A DNA stretch of 39,562 bases from an uncultured Dokdonia sp. (GCA_913060645.1 CAJXSW010000014.1:1-39562), one strand, 5' to 3'; positions 10,030 through 17,781 are shown, numbered from the stretch's first letter. Notes: generated by a model not told the origin, from the sequence alone. Program-made: numbers and translations.

Positions 10030-10486
10030 CTGGTATATCGCTATCTCCCATCACTTCCTCAGCAAGATCTGCAAAATCTACTGCTGCCTCATCAATGGCT
10101 TTTTCGTATAAATCCTTATCCCAAATCTCAAGAATATTGAAAGCAGCATTTACCACAATCGACTTCTCAAGTTTTGCAAAATTTCCTAAATCTTTCGATA
10201 CTAAAACTCTTCCTGTTCCATCAACTTCTACTGGCTTAACACCTGCATTGAAACGACGTATAAACTCATCATTCTTCTTATTAAAACGATTAAGCTTATT
10301 CACCTTTGCACTTAGCGTGTTCCACTCTGCAATAGGATATAACTCAAGGCACTTTTGAAACACAGCGCGCTTAAGCACAAAACCATCCTGAAGGATAGGA
10401 GCCAGCTGCTTTTTAAACGCTTGAGGCAACATGAGTCGGCCCTTAGCGTCTATTTTACATTCGTATGTTCCAATGAGGTTAATCAC
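10016..10486 (-). CDS. mraZ: Transcriptional regulator MraZ
   Basis: MraZ is a DNA-binding protein of the AbrB/SpoVT fold that controls the dcw operon from its own promoter. The 156 residues carry the two tandem motifs of the family, DAKGRLMLP at 13-21 and DGTGRVLVSKDL starting at 89. The start is GTG. It is first in the cluster, and the region just upstream holds five direct repeats that fit MraZ operators. The C-terminal tail (from about 140) is acidic. Confidence 0.95.
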   Translation of the reverse strand: MINLIGTYECKIDAKGRLMLPQAFKKQLAPILQDGFVLKRAVFQKCLELYPIAEWNTLSAKVNKLNRFNKKNDEFIRRFNAGVKPVEVDGTGRVLVSKDLGNFAKLEKSIVVNAAFNILEIWDKDLYEKAIDEAAVDFADLAEEVMGDSDIPDGLS

Positions 10487-10516
10487 TCGAGATAGGTTAG
10501 TTTTTATGTATTAACT

Positions 10517-10524
10517 CAAATATA
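10517..10524 (-). promoter_or_regulatory. mraZ/dcw promoter -7 element TATATTTG
   Basis: It exactly matches the Bacteroidota -7 consensus TAnnTTTG, read on the minus strand 31 bp before the mraZ GTG. No clear TTG -33 element is present at 17-23 bp; the MraZ boxes occupy that position instead. Confidence 0.65.
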
Positions 10525-10534
10525 GCGCAAATAT

Positions 10535-10591
10535 TACCACTTTTTACCACATTCTACCACTTTGTTGATAAGTTGTACCACCTTCCTCCAC
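10535..10591 (-). promoter_or_regulatory. MraZ operator array (five GTGGTA-type direct repeats)
   Basis: On the minus strand GTGGTA occurs at 10535-10540, 10545-10550, 10555-10560 and 10576-10581, and the variant GTGGAG at 10586-10591. Start-to-start spacings are 10, 10, 21 and 10 bp, so the boxes lie on one face of the helix. Known MraZ sites in E. coli (TGGGN) and mollicutes (AAAGTG) are also short direct repeats with a period near 10 bp. The array covers the -33 region of the promoter, which fits autorepression. Confidence 0.8.
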
Positions 10592-10659
10592 TTGTTAACA
10601 ATATGTTGATGAGTAGAAATTTTTATTTTTTTCTATTTTGAGCTTAATTTTCTTTTTTT

Positions 10660-10673
10660 GCTTTCGCGAAAGC
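10660..10673. repeat. Dispersed palindrome GCTTTCGCGAAAGC (perfect copy)
   Basis: Perfect 14-bp copy in the mraZ-hydrolase spacer, 94 bp before the plus-strand -7 element. The right flank GCACCAAAAC resembles that of the 23881 copy (GCAACAAAC). Confidence 0.95.
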
Positions 10674-10766
10674 GCACCAAAACAACTTGTTATAACCTTA
10701 AAAATGCTCAGTATCATGCATTAAGACCATTGTAAAAAAAGAGCAACTAATCAAAACCGAAATAAC

Positions 10767-10774
10767 TATATTTG
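10767..10774 (+). promoter_or_regulatory. Promoter -7 element TATATTTG of the hydrolase gene
   Basis: Exact match to TAnnTTTG. Transcription should begin near 10781, after the in-frame TTG at 10776 but before the ATG at 10800, so it decides the start of the hydrolase gene. I see no clear -33 element. Confidence 0.6.
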
Positions 10775-10799
10775 CTTGTACCGATTACTAACCACTTTT

Positions 10800-11564
10800 A
10801 TGAAACACGACTTAATTACCGAAGGGAAATTTACTTATCTAGAAAAAGGCGAAGGGACACCAATTATCATTCTACATGGTTTAATGGGAGGCTTGAGTAA
10901 TTTTGATGCAGTGACTTCTCATTTCTCGGAAAATGGGTATAAAGTGGTAATTCCTGAACTTCCAGTATACACGATGCCTCTTATCAAAACAGGGGTAAAA
11001 TCGTTTGCAAAATATCTTGACGAATTCATTGAAATGAAAGGCTATGAAGAAGTAATTCTTCTAGGTAATTCTATGGGTGGTCATGTGGGACTGTATCACA
11101 CAAAAATGTCTCCAGAAAAAGTAAAGGCTCTTGTAATTACAGGCAGCTCTGGACTTTATGAAAGCGCAATGGGAGAAAGCTACCCTAAGCGTGGAGATTA
11201 TGAGTACATCAAAAAGAAGGCACAAGGAGTATTTTATAATCCAGAGTGTGCTACTAAGGAAATAGTAGACGAAGTATATGATACAGTAAACGATCGCAAC
11301 AAATTACTTAAGACGCTTGCTATAGCAAAAAGCGCAATACGTCATAACATGGCACAAGACCTTCCAGACATGAATACTCCTACTTGTATTATCTGGGGAC
11401 GTCAAGATGGTGTTACACCACCAGAGGTTGCAGAAGATTTTAATAAACTACTTCCAGACTCAGATCTATTTTGGATAGAGGAATGTGGTCATGCAGCTAT
11501 GATGGAAAAACCAACAGAATTTAACGATATTCTATTAAAGTGGCTTAAGGAGAGAGCATTTTAA
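10800..11564 (+). CDS. Alpha/beta hydrolase
   Basis: A cytoplasmic alpha/beta-hydrolase-fold enzyme of 254 residues with no signal peptide. The oxyanion-hole motif HGLMGG is at about 26-31. The nucleophile elbow GNSMGG gives Ser91, and the rest of the triad is probably Asp203 (WGRQDG) and His231 (CGHAAMMEKP). The substrate cannot be read from sequence; esterase, lipase-like and C-C hydrolase roles are all possible. I chose ATG 10800 because the -7 element implies transcription starting just upstream of it. It runs in the same direction as engB, 113 bp ahead. Confidence 0.9.
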   Translation: MKHDLITEGKFTYLEKGEGTPIIILHGLMGGLSNFDAVTSHFSENGYKVVIPELPVYTMPLIKTGVKSFAKYLDEFIEMKGYEEVILLGNSMGGHVGLYHTKMSPEKVKALVITGSSGLYESAMGESYPKRGDYEYIKKKAQGVFYNPECATKEIVDEVYDTVNDRNKLLKTLAIAKSAIRHNMAQDLPDMNTPTCIIWGRQDGVTPPEVAEDFNKLLPDSDLFWIEECGHAAMMEKPTEFNDILLKWLKERAF

Positions 11565-11665
11565 TAACCCTCAGCCACAACAAGCATACATAGACAACTC
11601 ATACTCATTCTTGAGTCTTTGAGCATATAATGTGCTCCATATTCTTTATTAAACGATTACATTAC

Positions 11666-11673
11666 TATTTTTG
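11666..11673 (+). promoter_or_regulatory. Possible -7 element TATTTTTG before engB
   Basis: Matches TAnnTTTG but ends only 4 bp before the engB ATG. If used, the transcript would be almost leaderless, so this may be a chance match in AT-rich DNA. Confidence 0.35.
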
Positions 11674-11677
11674 CGAT

Positions 11678-12289
11678 ATGAAAATCAAGTCTGCCTCTTT
11701 TGTAGTAAGTAACTCCGAAGTCACAAAGTGTCCTAACACTCGCATCCCAGAATACGCCTTTATAGGCCGCTCTAATGTAGGAAAGTCTTCGCTTATTAAT
11801 ATGCTTACTAATCGTAAGAGTCTAGCAAAAACATCTGGGAGACCTGGTAAGACACAGCTTATTAATCACTTCTTGATTAACGAAAATTGGCACCTCGTAG
11901 ATTTACCTGGTTACGGATATGCTCGTGTATCTAAGAAAGATAAAAAATACTTCCAAAAATTCATTACAGATTACTTTGAGCAACGCGAGCAAATGATCTC
12001 TGCCTTTGTGCTTGTAGATTGTCGTCACGAGCCTCAAAAAATAGACATGGAGTTTATGGAATATTTAGGCGAAAAAGAGATTCCATTCTCTATCATTTTT
12101 ACCAAAGCAGATAAGCTACGTCCACAAGCACTAGAACGTAATATAGAAGTCTACAAGAAAATTATGCTTGATGGCGTATGGTGGGAATTTCCTAAATACT
12201 TTGTGAGTAGCGCATCTCATGGTGATGGTCAAGATGAAATTTTAGGCTACATAGAAGACCTCAATGAAAACCTAAAGCCGGGTTACTAA
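11678..12289 (+). CDS. engB: Ribosome biogenesis GTP-binding protein YihA/YsxC/EngB
   Basis: EngB is a small TRAFAC GTPase needed for late assembly of the large ribosomal subunit. The 203-residue protein shows G1 GRSNVGKSS at 31-39, G3 DLPGYG from 75, G4 TKAD at 142-145 and a G5-like SSASHG near the end. The start is the ATG at 11678, which gives the family N-terminus MKIKSASFV; an upstream in-frame codon at 11630 would add 16 unlike residues. It is convergent with the next gene, with 12 bp between stops. Confidence 0.96.
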   Translation: MKIKSASFVVSNSEVTKCPNTRIPEYAFIGRSNVGKSSLINMLTNRKSLAKTSGRPGKTQLINHFLINENWHLVDLPGYGYARVSKKDKKYFQKFITDYFEQREQMISAFVLVDCRHEPQKIDMEFMEYLGEKEIPFSIIFTKADKLRPQALERNIEVYKKIMLDGVWWEFPKYFVSSASHGDGQDEILGYIEDLNENLKPGY

Positions 12290-12301
12290 TAACTAGGTCA
12301 A

Positions 12302-12688
12302 CTAATAGGATTCTATAATTTTATTGACTTGCTCAATAAGTTCTTGAGAAGATGCAATACCAGCAAATGCATCTGCACTTATTACAACTCCCAGACCAGC
12401 TTCTGTAACTGCTAGCACCAAAGGAAATTCATACTTAGGCAACCACTTAGATTTATAAGCTTTTAAAAACTCATCCTTGTGAAGAAATTCTAATGGAGTA
12501 TGTACGCTTTCGCGAAAGCGTAACCATTCCTCCTTTTCCTTAAACACTCCATGAGTAATCTCACAGAGTGCACATTGATAAGTTTGTGGACGCACCACTT
12601 TATGAGCTGCGTCTAAAAGGGCGTTTATTGCGCCAGAGTTTGCGTTGTACACAAACAATAGCTTGTGAAGCTTACTTTTTATCTTCAA
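12302..12688 (-). CDS. Conserved hypothetical protein beside gldC
   Basis: I do not recognise a named family. The conserved core begins at HKLLFVYNANSG and carries a CxxC pair (CALC) near residue 40. The start is uncertain: only TTG or GTG codons are available. TTG at 12688 (chosen, 128 residues) overlaps gldC by 17 bp; TTG at 12718 would overlap by 47 bp, and TTG at 12658 would trim into the core. A perfect copy of the dispersed palindrome lies in frame at 12506-12519, where it encodes RFRES. Because it follows gldC closely, it may be co-transcribed with the gliding genes, but nothing in the sequence assigns it to gliding. Confidence 0.75.
   Translation of the reverse strand: MKIKSKLHKLLFVYNANSGAINALLDAAHKVVRPQTYQCALCEITHGVFKEKEEWLRFRESVHTPLEFLHKDEFLKAYKSKWLPKYEFPLVLAVTEAGLGVVISADAFAGIASSQELIEQVNKIIESY
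12506..12519. repeat. Dispersed palindrome inside a coding sequence
   Basis: Perfect 14-bp copy (18-bp palindrome ACGCTTTCGCGAAAGCGT at 12504-12521) within the hypothetical gene next to gldC. It is read as LRFRESVH on the minus strand, so it keeps the frame open. Confidence 0.95.
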
Positions 12689-13013
12689 GGTCAAGGTGTT
12701 CTGCAAAATAATCTGCAAAATCTTTCATGGTATCTGCCATTTTCTCATCATTTGTAGCACGACGAAAAGACTCTGTCATACCCACAAGTACTTGGTGGAA
12801 AAATTGCTGCATTTCATCTACAGGCATATCTTTTGTCCATAAATCAATACGTACAGTTTCCTTTTGATTAGGATCCCACAAAGAAAGAAGCATTGCTTTT
12901 GCTTCCTCGTTTGCTACTCCACCATCACGTGCGGTCCAAGCCATACTTTCTGGAACACGATTCTCATCAAGTTCGATTGCTATTTTAATTTCAGATTTTT
13001 CTTTCTTAGCCAT
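12672..13013 (-). CDS. gldC: Gliding motility protein GldC
   Basis: GldC is a small soluble protein of the flavobacterial gliding system. The 113 residues have no signal peptide, are acidic and end in a helical stretch (MKDFADYFAEHLDLEDKK). The call rests on overall similarity to remembered GldC sequences (start MAKKEKSEIKI, middle TKDMPVDEMQQFF) and on its place directly after gldB, 3 bp apart, as in gliding Bacteroidota. The molecular role of GldC is not well defined; gldC mutants glide poorly. Confidence 0.9.
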   Translation of the reverse strand: MAKKEKSEIKIAIELDENRVPESMAWTARDGGVANEEAKAMLLSLWDPNQKETVRIDLWTKDMPVDEMQQFFHQVLVGMTESFRRATNDEKMADTMKDFADYFAEHLDLEDKK

Positions 13014-13016
13014 TCC

Positions 13017-13970
13017 TTAGGGTTTGTATTTTGCGTTTGCAAAGATAATAGTTGCATCTTGATTCAATAAGACTTTAAGCGATACATCGTTGTTATCCAT
13101 ATATGATTTTACAATCTCATGACCTATATATCTCCCCACTCGACCAGGTGTCTCATTGTCAAAGGAAAGATAGAATTTTGAGAAAGGCGCTGGATTTATA
13201 AAACGACCTAAAAGCTTTCTATCTGTACTATATAACAGTTCGTTTTTTACAAAGAACTCCCACATATTTTTTTCATTCTCTTGTGCAAACAATAACTCCT
13301 CAGGTGTATAACCTAATATTTCATGTGCAGGTGTCTCACTAAGCAATAGCTGCATGAGGTATAGTTTTTTACCTTCATGTATGATCTCAGAAAGGAAATC
13401 CTTTTGACGTAATCTATTAGCTTTAGTTTTTGCAAATGCAGCTGCTATATCAACTGGCATCTGCTCTTTTCTAAAAATCTTGCTTTGAAATTTTGGAATA
13501 CCTACATAAAAATGATGGTCTGCACCTAAGTACGTATCTAATCCTATTAACAAGAGGCTATCTGCTAGTACCACTTTATTTCTATAATCTACCTCTGTCG
13601 TTAAGGTTACAATCTTAGGAACTGTAGTTTCTGGGAAGTAATACTTAATATGACGAAAAAGATCTTCTATAGAAGCTTTTTCACTCTCAAAATCCGGAAA
13701 TACTTTTGCAATCTCCTCGTTAATTTCTAGCTGTATAGTATCTGTAAAACGTTGTGCCCAGTACTCATCAGGAAATTTATTTGAAAACAAATACGGAAAC
13801 TCTGCTTTTAGTGGCGCTAGATCTTCCTTTGAAGCAGCTGCAAACAGTTGATCAAATCTTCTCACCTTCATATCTACAGATATTGCTTTGATTTCTGGTG
13901 GAGTCTTTGTGTCTTCTGTACAACTAGTAAGGCATACCAGCAATGACAGAATTATAAGTATTTTATTCAT
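13017..13970 (-). CDS. gldB: Gliding motility lipoprotein GldB
   Basis: GldB is an essential lipoprotein of the Gld/T9SS gliding machinery of Bacteroidota. The ATG at 13970 gives a lipoprotein signal MNKILIILSLLVCLTSC with lipobox Cys17; an in-frame codon at 14033 would bury this signal and is rejected. The mature protein of about 300 residues is mixed alpha/beta, with the family stretches RRFDQLFA near the N-terminus and GYTPEELLFAQENEKNMWEF in the C-terminal half. gldC follows directly. The gene is divergent from nadE, and a TACTTTTG element lies 73 bp before its start codon. Confidence 0.93.
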   Translation of the reverse strand: MNKILIILSLLVCLTSCTEDTKTPPEIKAISVDMKVRRFDQLFAAASKEDLAPLKAEFPYLFSNKFPDEYWAQRFTDTIQLEINEEIAKVFPDFESEKASIEDLFRHIKYYFPETTVPKIVTLTTEVDYRNKVVLADSLLLIGLDTYLGADHHFYVGIPKFQSKIFRKEQMPVDIAAAFAKTKANRLRQKDFLSEIIHEGKKLYLMQLLLSETPAHEILGYTPEELLFAQENEKNMWEFFVKNELLYSTDRKLLGRFINPAPFSKFYLSFDNETPGRVGRYIGHEIVKSYMDNNDVSLKVLLNQDATIIFANAKYKP

Positions 13971-14042
13971 AGAGTTTGTATCTTTATATTCAAGAAAAAC
14001 GAGTCCTTTTCTTAAAGTGTATATTTCATACATTTAAGGATA

Positions 14043-14050
14043 CAAAAGTA
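14043..14050 (-). promoter_or_regulatory. Promoter -7 element TACTTTTG of gldB
   Basis: Exact TAnnTTTG match on the minus strand, with TTTG 16 bp upstream (14067-14070) as a possible -33 element. It predicts a leader of about 66 nt for the gldB-gldC transcript. Confidence 0.55.
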
Positions 14051-14082
14051 CCAATTTAAAGCACTTCAAAACAGAGCAACCT

Positions 14083-14892
14083 ATGCAAACCGATAAAGTA
14101 GTAGACCACATTGTAAACTGGCTTAAAGAATATGCAACAAACGCCCGAATGACTGGCTTTGTAATAGGTATAAGTGGCGGTATTGATAGTGCACTTACCT
14201 CAACACTTTGTGCAAAAACTGGACTACGTGTTCTCTGTGTAGAAATGCCTATACATCAAGATGAGCGGCAGGTAACTCGTGCTAAGGAGCATATCAACCA
14301 GCTCAAAAAGCGTTTTGCAAATGTCTCGAGCTTAGAGGTGAATCTTACAGAAACCTTTGAACAATTGAAAAGCGCAGTCCCAACCGCAGAAGACAGCGAG
14401 CAGCTCAACCTAAGCCTAGCAAACACAAGAGCTAGACTTCGCATGAGTACCTTATATTATTTTGCGGGTCTTCATAAATACCTCGTTGCTGGTACAGGTA
14501 ATAAAGTAGAAGACTTTGGCGTAGGATTTTACACAAAGTATGGTGATGGCGGCGTTGACCTCAGCCCTATTGCAGACCTTATGAAATCTGAAGTTTTTGA
14601 ACTTGCAGCAGCAGTTGGCGTTCCAGAAAGCATACAGAACGCTGCACCTACAGATGGACTATGGGGAGATGATCGTACAGATGAAGATCAAATAGGCGCA
14701 ACTTATGACCAACTTGAATGGGCAATGCACCAAGATGAGCTACTTAAAAGCAATGATAATAACAAAACTGTTGAATCTTTTACTACAGAACAACGACGAG
14801 TTTTTGATCTTTATAAGAAATTAAACACTGCCAATTTGCACAAAATGAACCCTATACCGGTCTGCAATATCCCCGTTAACCTAAAAAAGTAG
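14083..14892 (+). CDS. nadE: NH3-dependent NAD(+) synthetase
   Basis: NadE converts deamido-NAD and ATP to NAD in the cytoplasm. At 269 residues it is the short form without a glutaminase domain, so it uses ammonia. The PP-loop SGGIDS is at 31-36. Other family landmarks are GTGNKVEDFGVGFYTKYGDG and the later DLSPIADLMKSEV. It is divergent from gldB across a 112-bp spacer. A weak -7-like TATATTTC at 14020-14027 is the only promoter candidate seen for it. Confidence 0.96.
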   Translation: MQTDKVVDHIVNWLKEYATNARMTGFVIGISGGIDSALTSTLCAKTGLRVLCVEMPIHQDERQVTRAKEHINQLKKRFANVSSLEVNLTETFEQLKSAVPTAEDSEQLNLSLANTRARLRMSTLYYFAGLHKYLVAGTGNKVEDFGVGFYTKYGDGGVDLSPIADLMKSEVFELAAAVGVPESIQNAAPTDGLWGDDRTDEDQIGATYDQLEWAMHQDELLKSNDNNKTVESFTTEQRRVFDLYKKLNTANLHKMNPIPVCNIPVNLKK

Positions 14893-15016
14893 GTATTTGA
14901 ACGAATAAATCATCAAAAAGGTTTAAACTATAAACAATTGAGCGTACTTTGCAGTGCAAACAAACAAGTACTACCCCTCAATCACTTGTTTCATTACTTG
15001 TTAAACAAAATAACTA

Positions 15017-15655
15017 ATGAACAAAGTTTTAATAGCAGACCACCACCCAATAACGCGTAAAGGAATTACTTCCATACTTCTCGCGGAAGGGAACTATGAA
15101 GTTATAGGACATGTTAACGATGGTAATGACCTTCTTAACACCCTGACTACAACAGAGATTGACATCCTCATTCTCGAGATAGACATTCCCAACCTCAATA
15201 GTATTACTGCACTAAAGGCAATCAAAAGAGAATTTCCTCATATCAAGATATTAGTATTGAGCTGTCATCCAGAAGAGATGTACGCTTTAAGCGCTATAAA
15301 ATATGGTGCTTCTGGTTATGTAGCAAAGACCGCTTCTATACAGCGCGTGCTTAATGCTATAAACCAAGTACAGCGAGGAGGAATCTACCTTAATGAAGCG
15401 CTTAGCCAGAGACTCGTAAGTGATGGTAACGCAACACAAGGACTAGCATTTAAGTATAAAAAACTCTCTAGTAGAGAGATAGAAGTATTAAACTTATTAT
15501 CTAATGGAAAGCGCAATAAGGAAATTGCAGCAGAGCTAGACATTAACGAGAAGACAGTAAGTACTTATAAAATGAGACTCCTTAAAAAACTAGAAGCACA
15601 AAACGTTGCAGAGCTTATAAAGCACGCAAGATTATTACAGAGCAGTCACGTTTAG
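15017..15655 (+). CDS. LuxR/NarL-family response regulator with an atypical receiver
   Basis: A 212-residue protein with an N-terminal receiver domain (about 1-120) and a C-terminal LuxR-type helix-turn-helix (about 145-205: LSSREIEVLNLLSNGKRNKE, then EKTVSTYKMRLLKKL). In NarL-type receivers the phosphorylated Asp lies four residues before the loop Pro; here that position is Glu54 (LEIDIP, Pro58). The usual acidic pair ADDHP is ADHHP, so the second Asp is His9. Lys104 (VAKTAS) is kept. No histidine kinase is adjacent. It is therefore probably phosphorylation-independent or held in one state; this is inference. It lies between nadE and dnaG, with its stop overlapping the dnaG stop by 4 bp in convergent orientation. 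Confidence 0.9.
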   Translation: MNKVLIADHHPITRKGITSILLAEGNYEVIGHVNDGNDLLNTLTTTEIDILILEIDIPNLNSITALKAIKREFPHIKILVLSCHPEEMYALSAIKYGASGYVAKTASIQRVLNAINQVQRGGIYLNEALSQRLVSDGNATQGLAFKYKKLSSREIEVLNLLSNGKRNKEIAAELDINEKTVSTYKMRLLKKLEAQNVAELIKHARLLQSSHV

Positions 15656-17628
15656 ACAGATAGTACTCGCCCTAGTTTATTACCTAGCAATGTATTGAGA
15701 GATTGATAATCGAGAATATCTTTTATAATTTCTTTATTGTCTGTACTATCCTTGGTTTGATTCATCAACTCTTTTATCTTTTCTGTAATAAGATATTTTC
15801 TAAGACTCAATACTGTTTCCGTAACAAACTGCCCGACAGAAGTATCTTTCTTACGCACATAAACCTCTCGTGTATCCCAGCGGTGAAGCTCATACTTCTC
15901 ATCATTGAGAATAATATTAGATATCTCACTAGCTTCCTCTGGAGCTAGCTCGTTGATAAAGTTCTGAACCTGGAAATTATTATCCAAATGCATTTGTGCC
16001 ACTATTTTACCATAGAGCACCTTGAAGAGGTCATTTGTAAATTCCACCTCATCATCTTGAAGGTCAAGATAGATCTTCTCAAAAACTCTCGCCTTATGAA
16101 TGATAGGCTCTAGCTCAAGACTACCATCCTCATTTTCTTTAAGAACAAGATCTTCAAAATCCTCCTCTACTTGACCATATAAAAGCAATGACTCTATAAG
16201 CTTGCGCTCAAGCTCATAAAGTACATTAACCTTCTCGACAGCATTAGGCATCTCATCTGGCACCACAGACATATATTCTGGTGGTGGTGATTGATTACCT
16301 CGATCCTGTTTTACAGTTTCCTTTTTATCTTTTTTGAGTATTTGAGCTAGCGTATTATAAAGAACTGTTTCAGAAACCTCCATGATACGTGCACACTCTT
16401 GCACATATATTTCTTGCTTTATGGCATCAGGTATTTTTGAAATACTCTCCACCATATCGCGTACAGTATCTGCCTTTTTAATAGGATCACCAGCTGCCTC
16501 TTTTACAAGAAGATTTGCTTTGTACTGTATAAAGTCTTTTGCATTCTCATCAAAGAAAGCGACGATTTCTTCTTTACTATGCTTTCGCGAAAATGAATCT
16601 GGGTCCTCACCCTCTGGAAAAGAACACACCTTTACGTTCATTCCCTGCTCAAGAATCAAATCGATTCCTCTTAGTGCAGCTCGCTGTCCTGCGGCATCAC
16701 CGTCAAAGAGAACCGTAATATTTTTTGTCAAACGATTTACTAATCGTATTTGCTCTGGAGTAAGCGCTGTTCCAGAAGAAGAAACCACATTCTCTATCCC
16801 AGACTGTACCATCTGGATTACATCCGTATAGCCTTCTACTAGGTAACAGTTATCTTCCTTTGCTATAGATTGCTTTGCATAATAGATACCATAAAGCACT
16901 TTACTCTTGTGATAGATATCACTTTCTGGAGAGTTAAGATACTTTGCAGCTTTCTTACTACTATCTAATATTCTACCTCCAAAACCAAGCACACGACCAC
17001 TCATAGAATGTATAGGGAACATCACTCGACCTTTAAATCGGTCAAATTGTTTCTCCTCCTTTACAATGGAAAGTCCGGTTTTTTCTAAGTAATCTAGTTT
17101 GTATCCTTGACGTATTGCCTCACTTGTAAAAGCATCCCATTGATCAGGATTATATCCTAACTCAAATTTTTCAATAGTCGCTGCAGTGAAGCCTCTTTCC
17201 TTAAAATATGAAAGACCTATTGCCTTTCCTTGCTCAGAGTTGAGCATTGTTTTATGGAAATAATCACGAGCATACTCACTCACGAGATACATACTCTCAC
17301 GCTCATTTGCAGCCTCCTTTTGCTCATCTGTACGCTCTGTCTCCTCTATCTCAATATTATACTTTTTAGCAAGGTACTTTATGGCTTCTGGATAGCTAAA
17401 ATGCTCATGTTCCATTAAGAATGAAACAGCAGAGCCTCCTTTACCTGTAGAGAAATCTTTCCAAATTTGCTTAACAGGACTCACCATAAAACTAGGCGTA
17501 CGCTCGTCAGAAAATGGAGAGAGCCCTTTAAAGTTTGATCCCGACTTTTTAAGAACCACAAAATCCCCTATCACCTCCTCTACACGAGCAGTTTCAAAAA
17601 CTTTATCTATGGTTTCTTTGGATATCAA
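15652..17628 (-). CDS. dnaG: DNA primase with a degenerate zinc-binding motif
   Basis: DnaG makes RNA primers at the replication fork. The 658 residues show the N-terminal domain, a TOPRIM core (YLVEGYTDV, then LFDGDAAGQRAALRG, then PEGEDPDSF) and a C-terminal helicase-binding region. The CHC2 zinc finger is unusual: the normal C-x2-H-x17-C-x2-C ligands are Ser37, Ser40, Asp58 and Thr61 with the spacing kept, so it should not bind zinc there. The start is TTG, preceded by a good TACTTTTG promoter. A near-perfect dispersed palindrome at 16581-16594 lies within the gene and encodes SFSRKHS between the TOPRIM core and the helical region. Confidence 0.95.
   Translation of the reverse strand: MISKETIDKVFETARVEEVIGDFVVLKKSGSNFKGLSPFSDERTPSFMVSPVKQIWKDFSTGKGGSAVSFLMEHEHFSYPEAIKYLAKKYNIEIEETERTDEQKEAANERESMYLVSEYARDYFHKTMLNSEQGKAIGLSYFKERGFTAATIEKFELGYNPDQWDAFTSEAIRQGYKLDYLEKTGLSIVKEEKQFDRFKGRVMFPIHSMSGRVLGFGGRILDSSKKAAKYLNSPESDIYHKSKVLYGIYYAKQSIAKEDNCYLVEGYTDVIQMVQSGIENVVSSSGTALTPEQIRLVNRLTKNITVLFDGDAAGQRAALRGIDLILEQGMNVKVCSFPEGEDPDSFSRKHSKEEIVAFFDENAKDFIQYKANLLVKEAAGDPIKKADTVRDMVESISKIPDAIKQEIYVQECARIMEVSETVLYNTLAQILKKDKKETVKQDRGNQSPPPEYMSVVPDEMPNAVEKVNVLYELERKLIESLLLYGQVEEDFEDLVLKENEDGSLELEPIIHKARVFEKIYLDLQDDEVEFTNDLFKVLYGKIVAQMHLDNNFQVQNFINELAPEEASEISNIILNDEKYELHRWDTREVYVRKKDTSVGQFVTETVLSLRKYLITEKIKELMNQTKDSTDNKEIIKDILDYQSLNTLLGNKLGRVLSV
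16581..16594. repeat. Dispersed palindrome, degenerate copy inside dnaG
   Basis: GCTTTCGCGAAAAT matches 12 of 14 positions. It is read as FSRKHS on the minus strand, just after the conserved PDSF stretch of DnaG. Confidence 0.75.
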
Positions 17629-17670
17629 GGCAGTACAGCGTGTTAATTAAGAAGTGCCAATGGCAGCTTG

Positions 17671-17701
17671 CAAAAGTACTTTAAATTACAACAGTTTTCA
17701 A
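17671..17701 (-). promoter_or_regulatory. Promoter of dnaG (TTG-n20-TACTTTTG)
   Basis: On the minus strand a TTG at 17699-17701 is followed after 20 bp by TACTTTTG at 17671-17678, the full Bacteroidota vegetative promoter pattern. The predicted transcript starts about 36 nt before the dnaG TTG start codon. Confidence 0.65.
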
Positions 17702-17749
17702 TATAACATACCTCATCGTTGATAAAAAATTGAATCACCCTCAAATAGA

Positions 17750-17781
17750 AATAGCCCAGACATTTAAATATCTGAGCTATT
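17750..17781. terminator. Hairpin terminator between the outer-membrane protein gene and dnaG
   Basis: The 11-bp stem AATAGCCCAGA / TCTGAGCTATT has one wobble pair and a 10-nt loop. The outer-membrane protein gene (minus) ends 40 bp before it, so it should stop that transcript ahead of dnaG. The longest T-run lies on the plus-strand side, and a U-rich tail (TCTATTTG) follows on minus, so it may work both ways. Confidence 0.7.

Larger units (their letters stand above)
10487..10799. other. Divergent intergenic region between mraZ and the hydrolase gene
   Basis: This 313-bp AT-rich region separates divergent genes. It holds the mraZ -7 element (10517-10524), the GTGGTA box array (10535-10591), one perfect dispersed palindrome (10660-10673) and the plus-strand -7 element of the hydrolase (10767-10774). 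I see no other gene or RNA in it. Confidence 0.8.

Noticed and set aside
10776-10799. Earlier TTG start for the alpha/beta hydrolase
   Set aside because: It lies immediately after the TATATTTG promoter element, before the expected transcription start.
14945-14951. TACTTTG as a promoter for the response regulator
   Set aside because: The spacer is one base short of TAnnTTTG and no -33 element is placed correctly.
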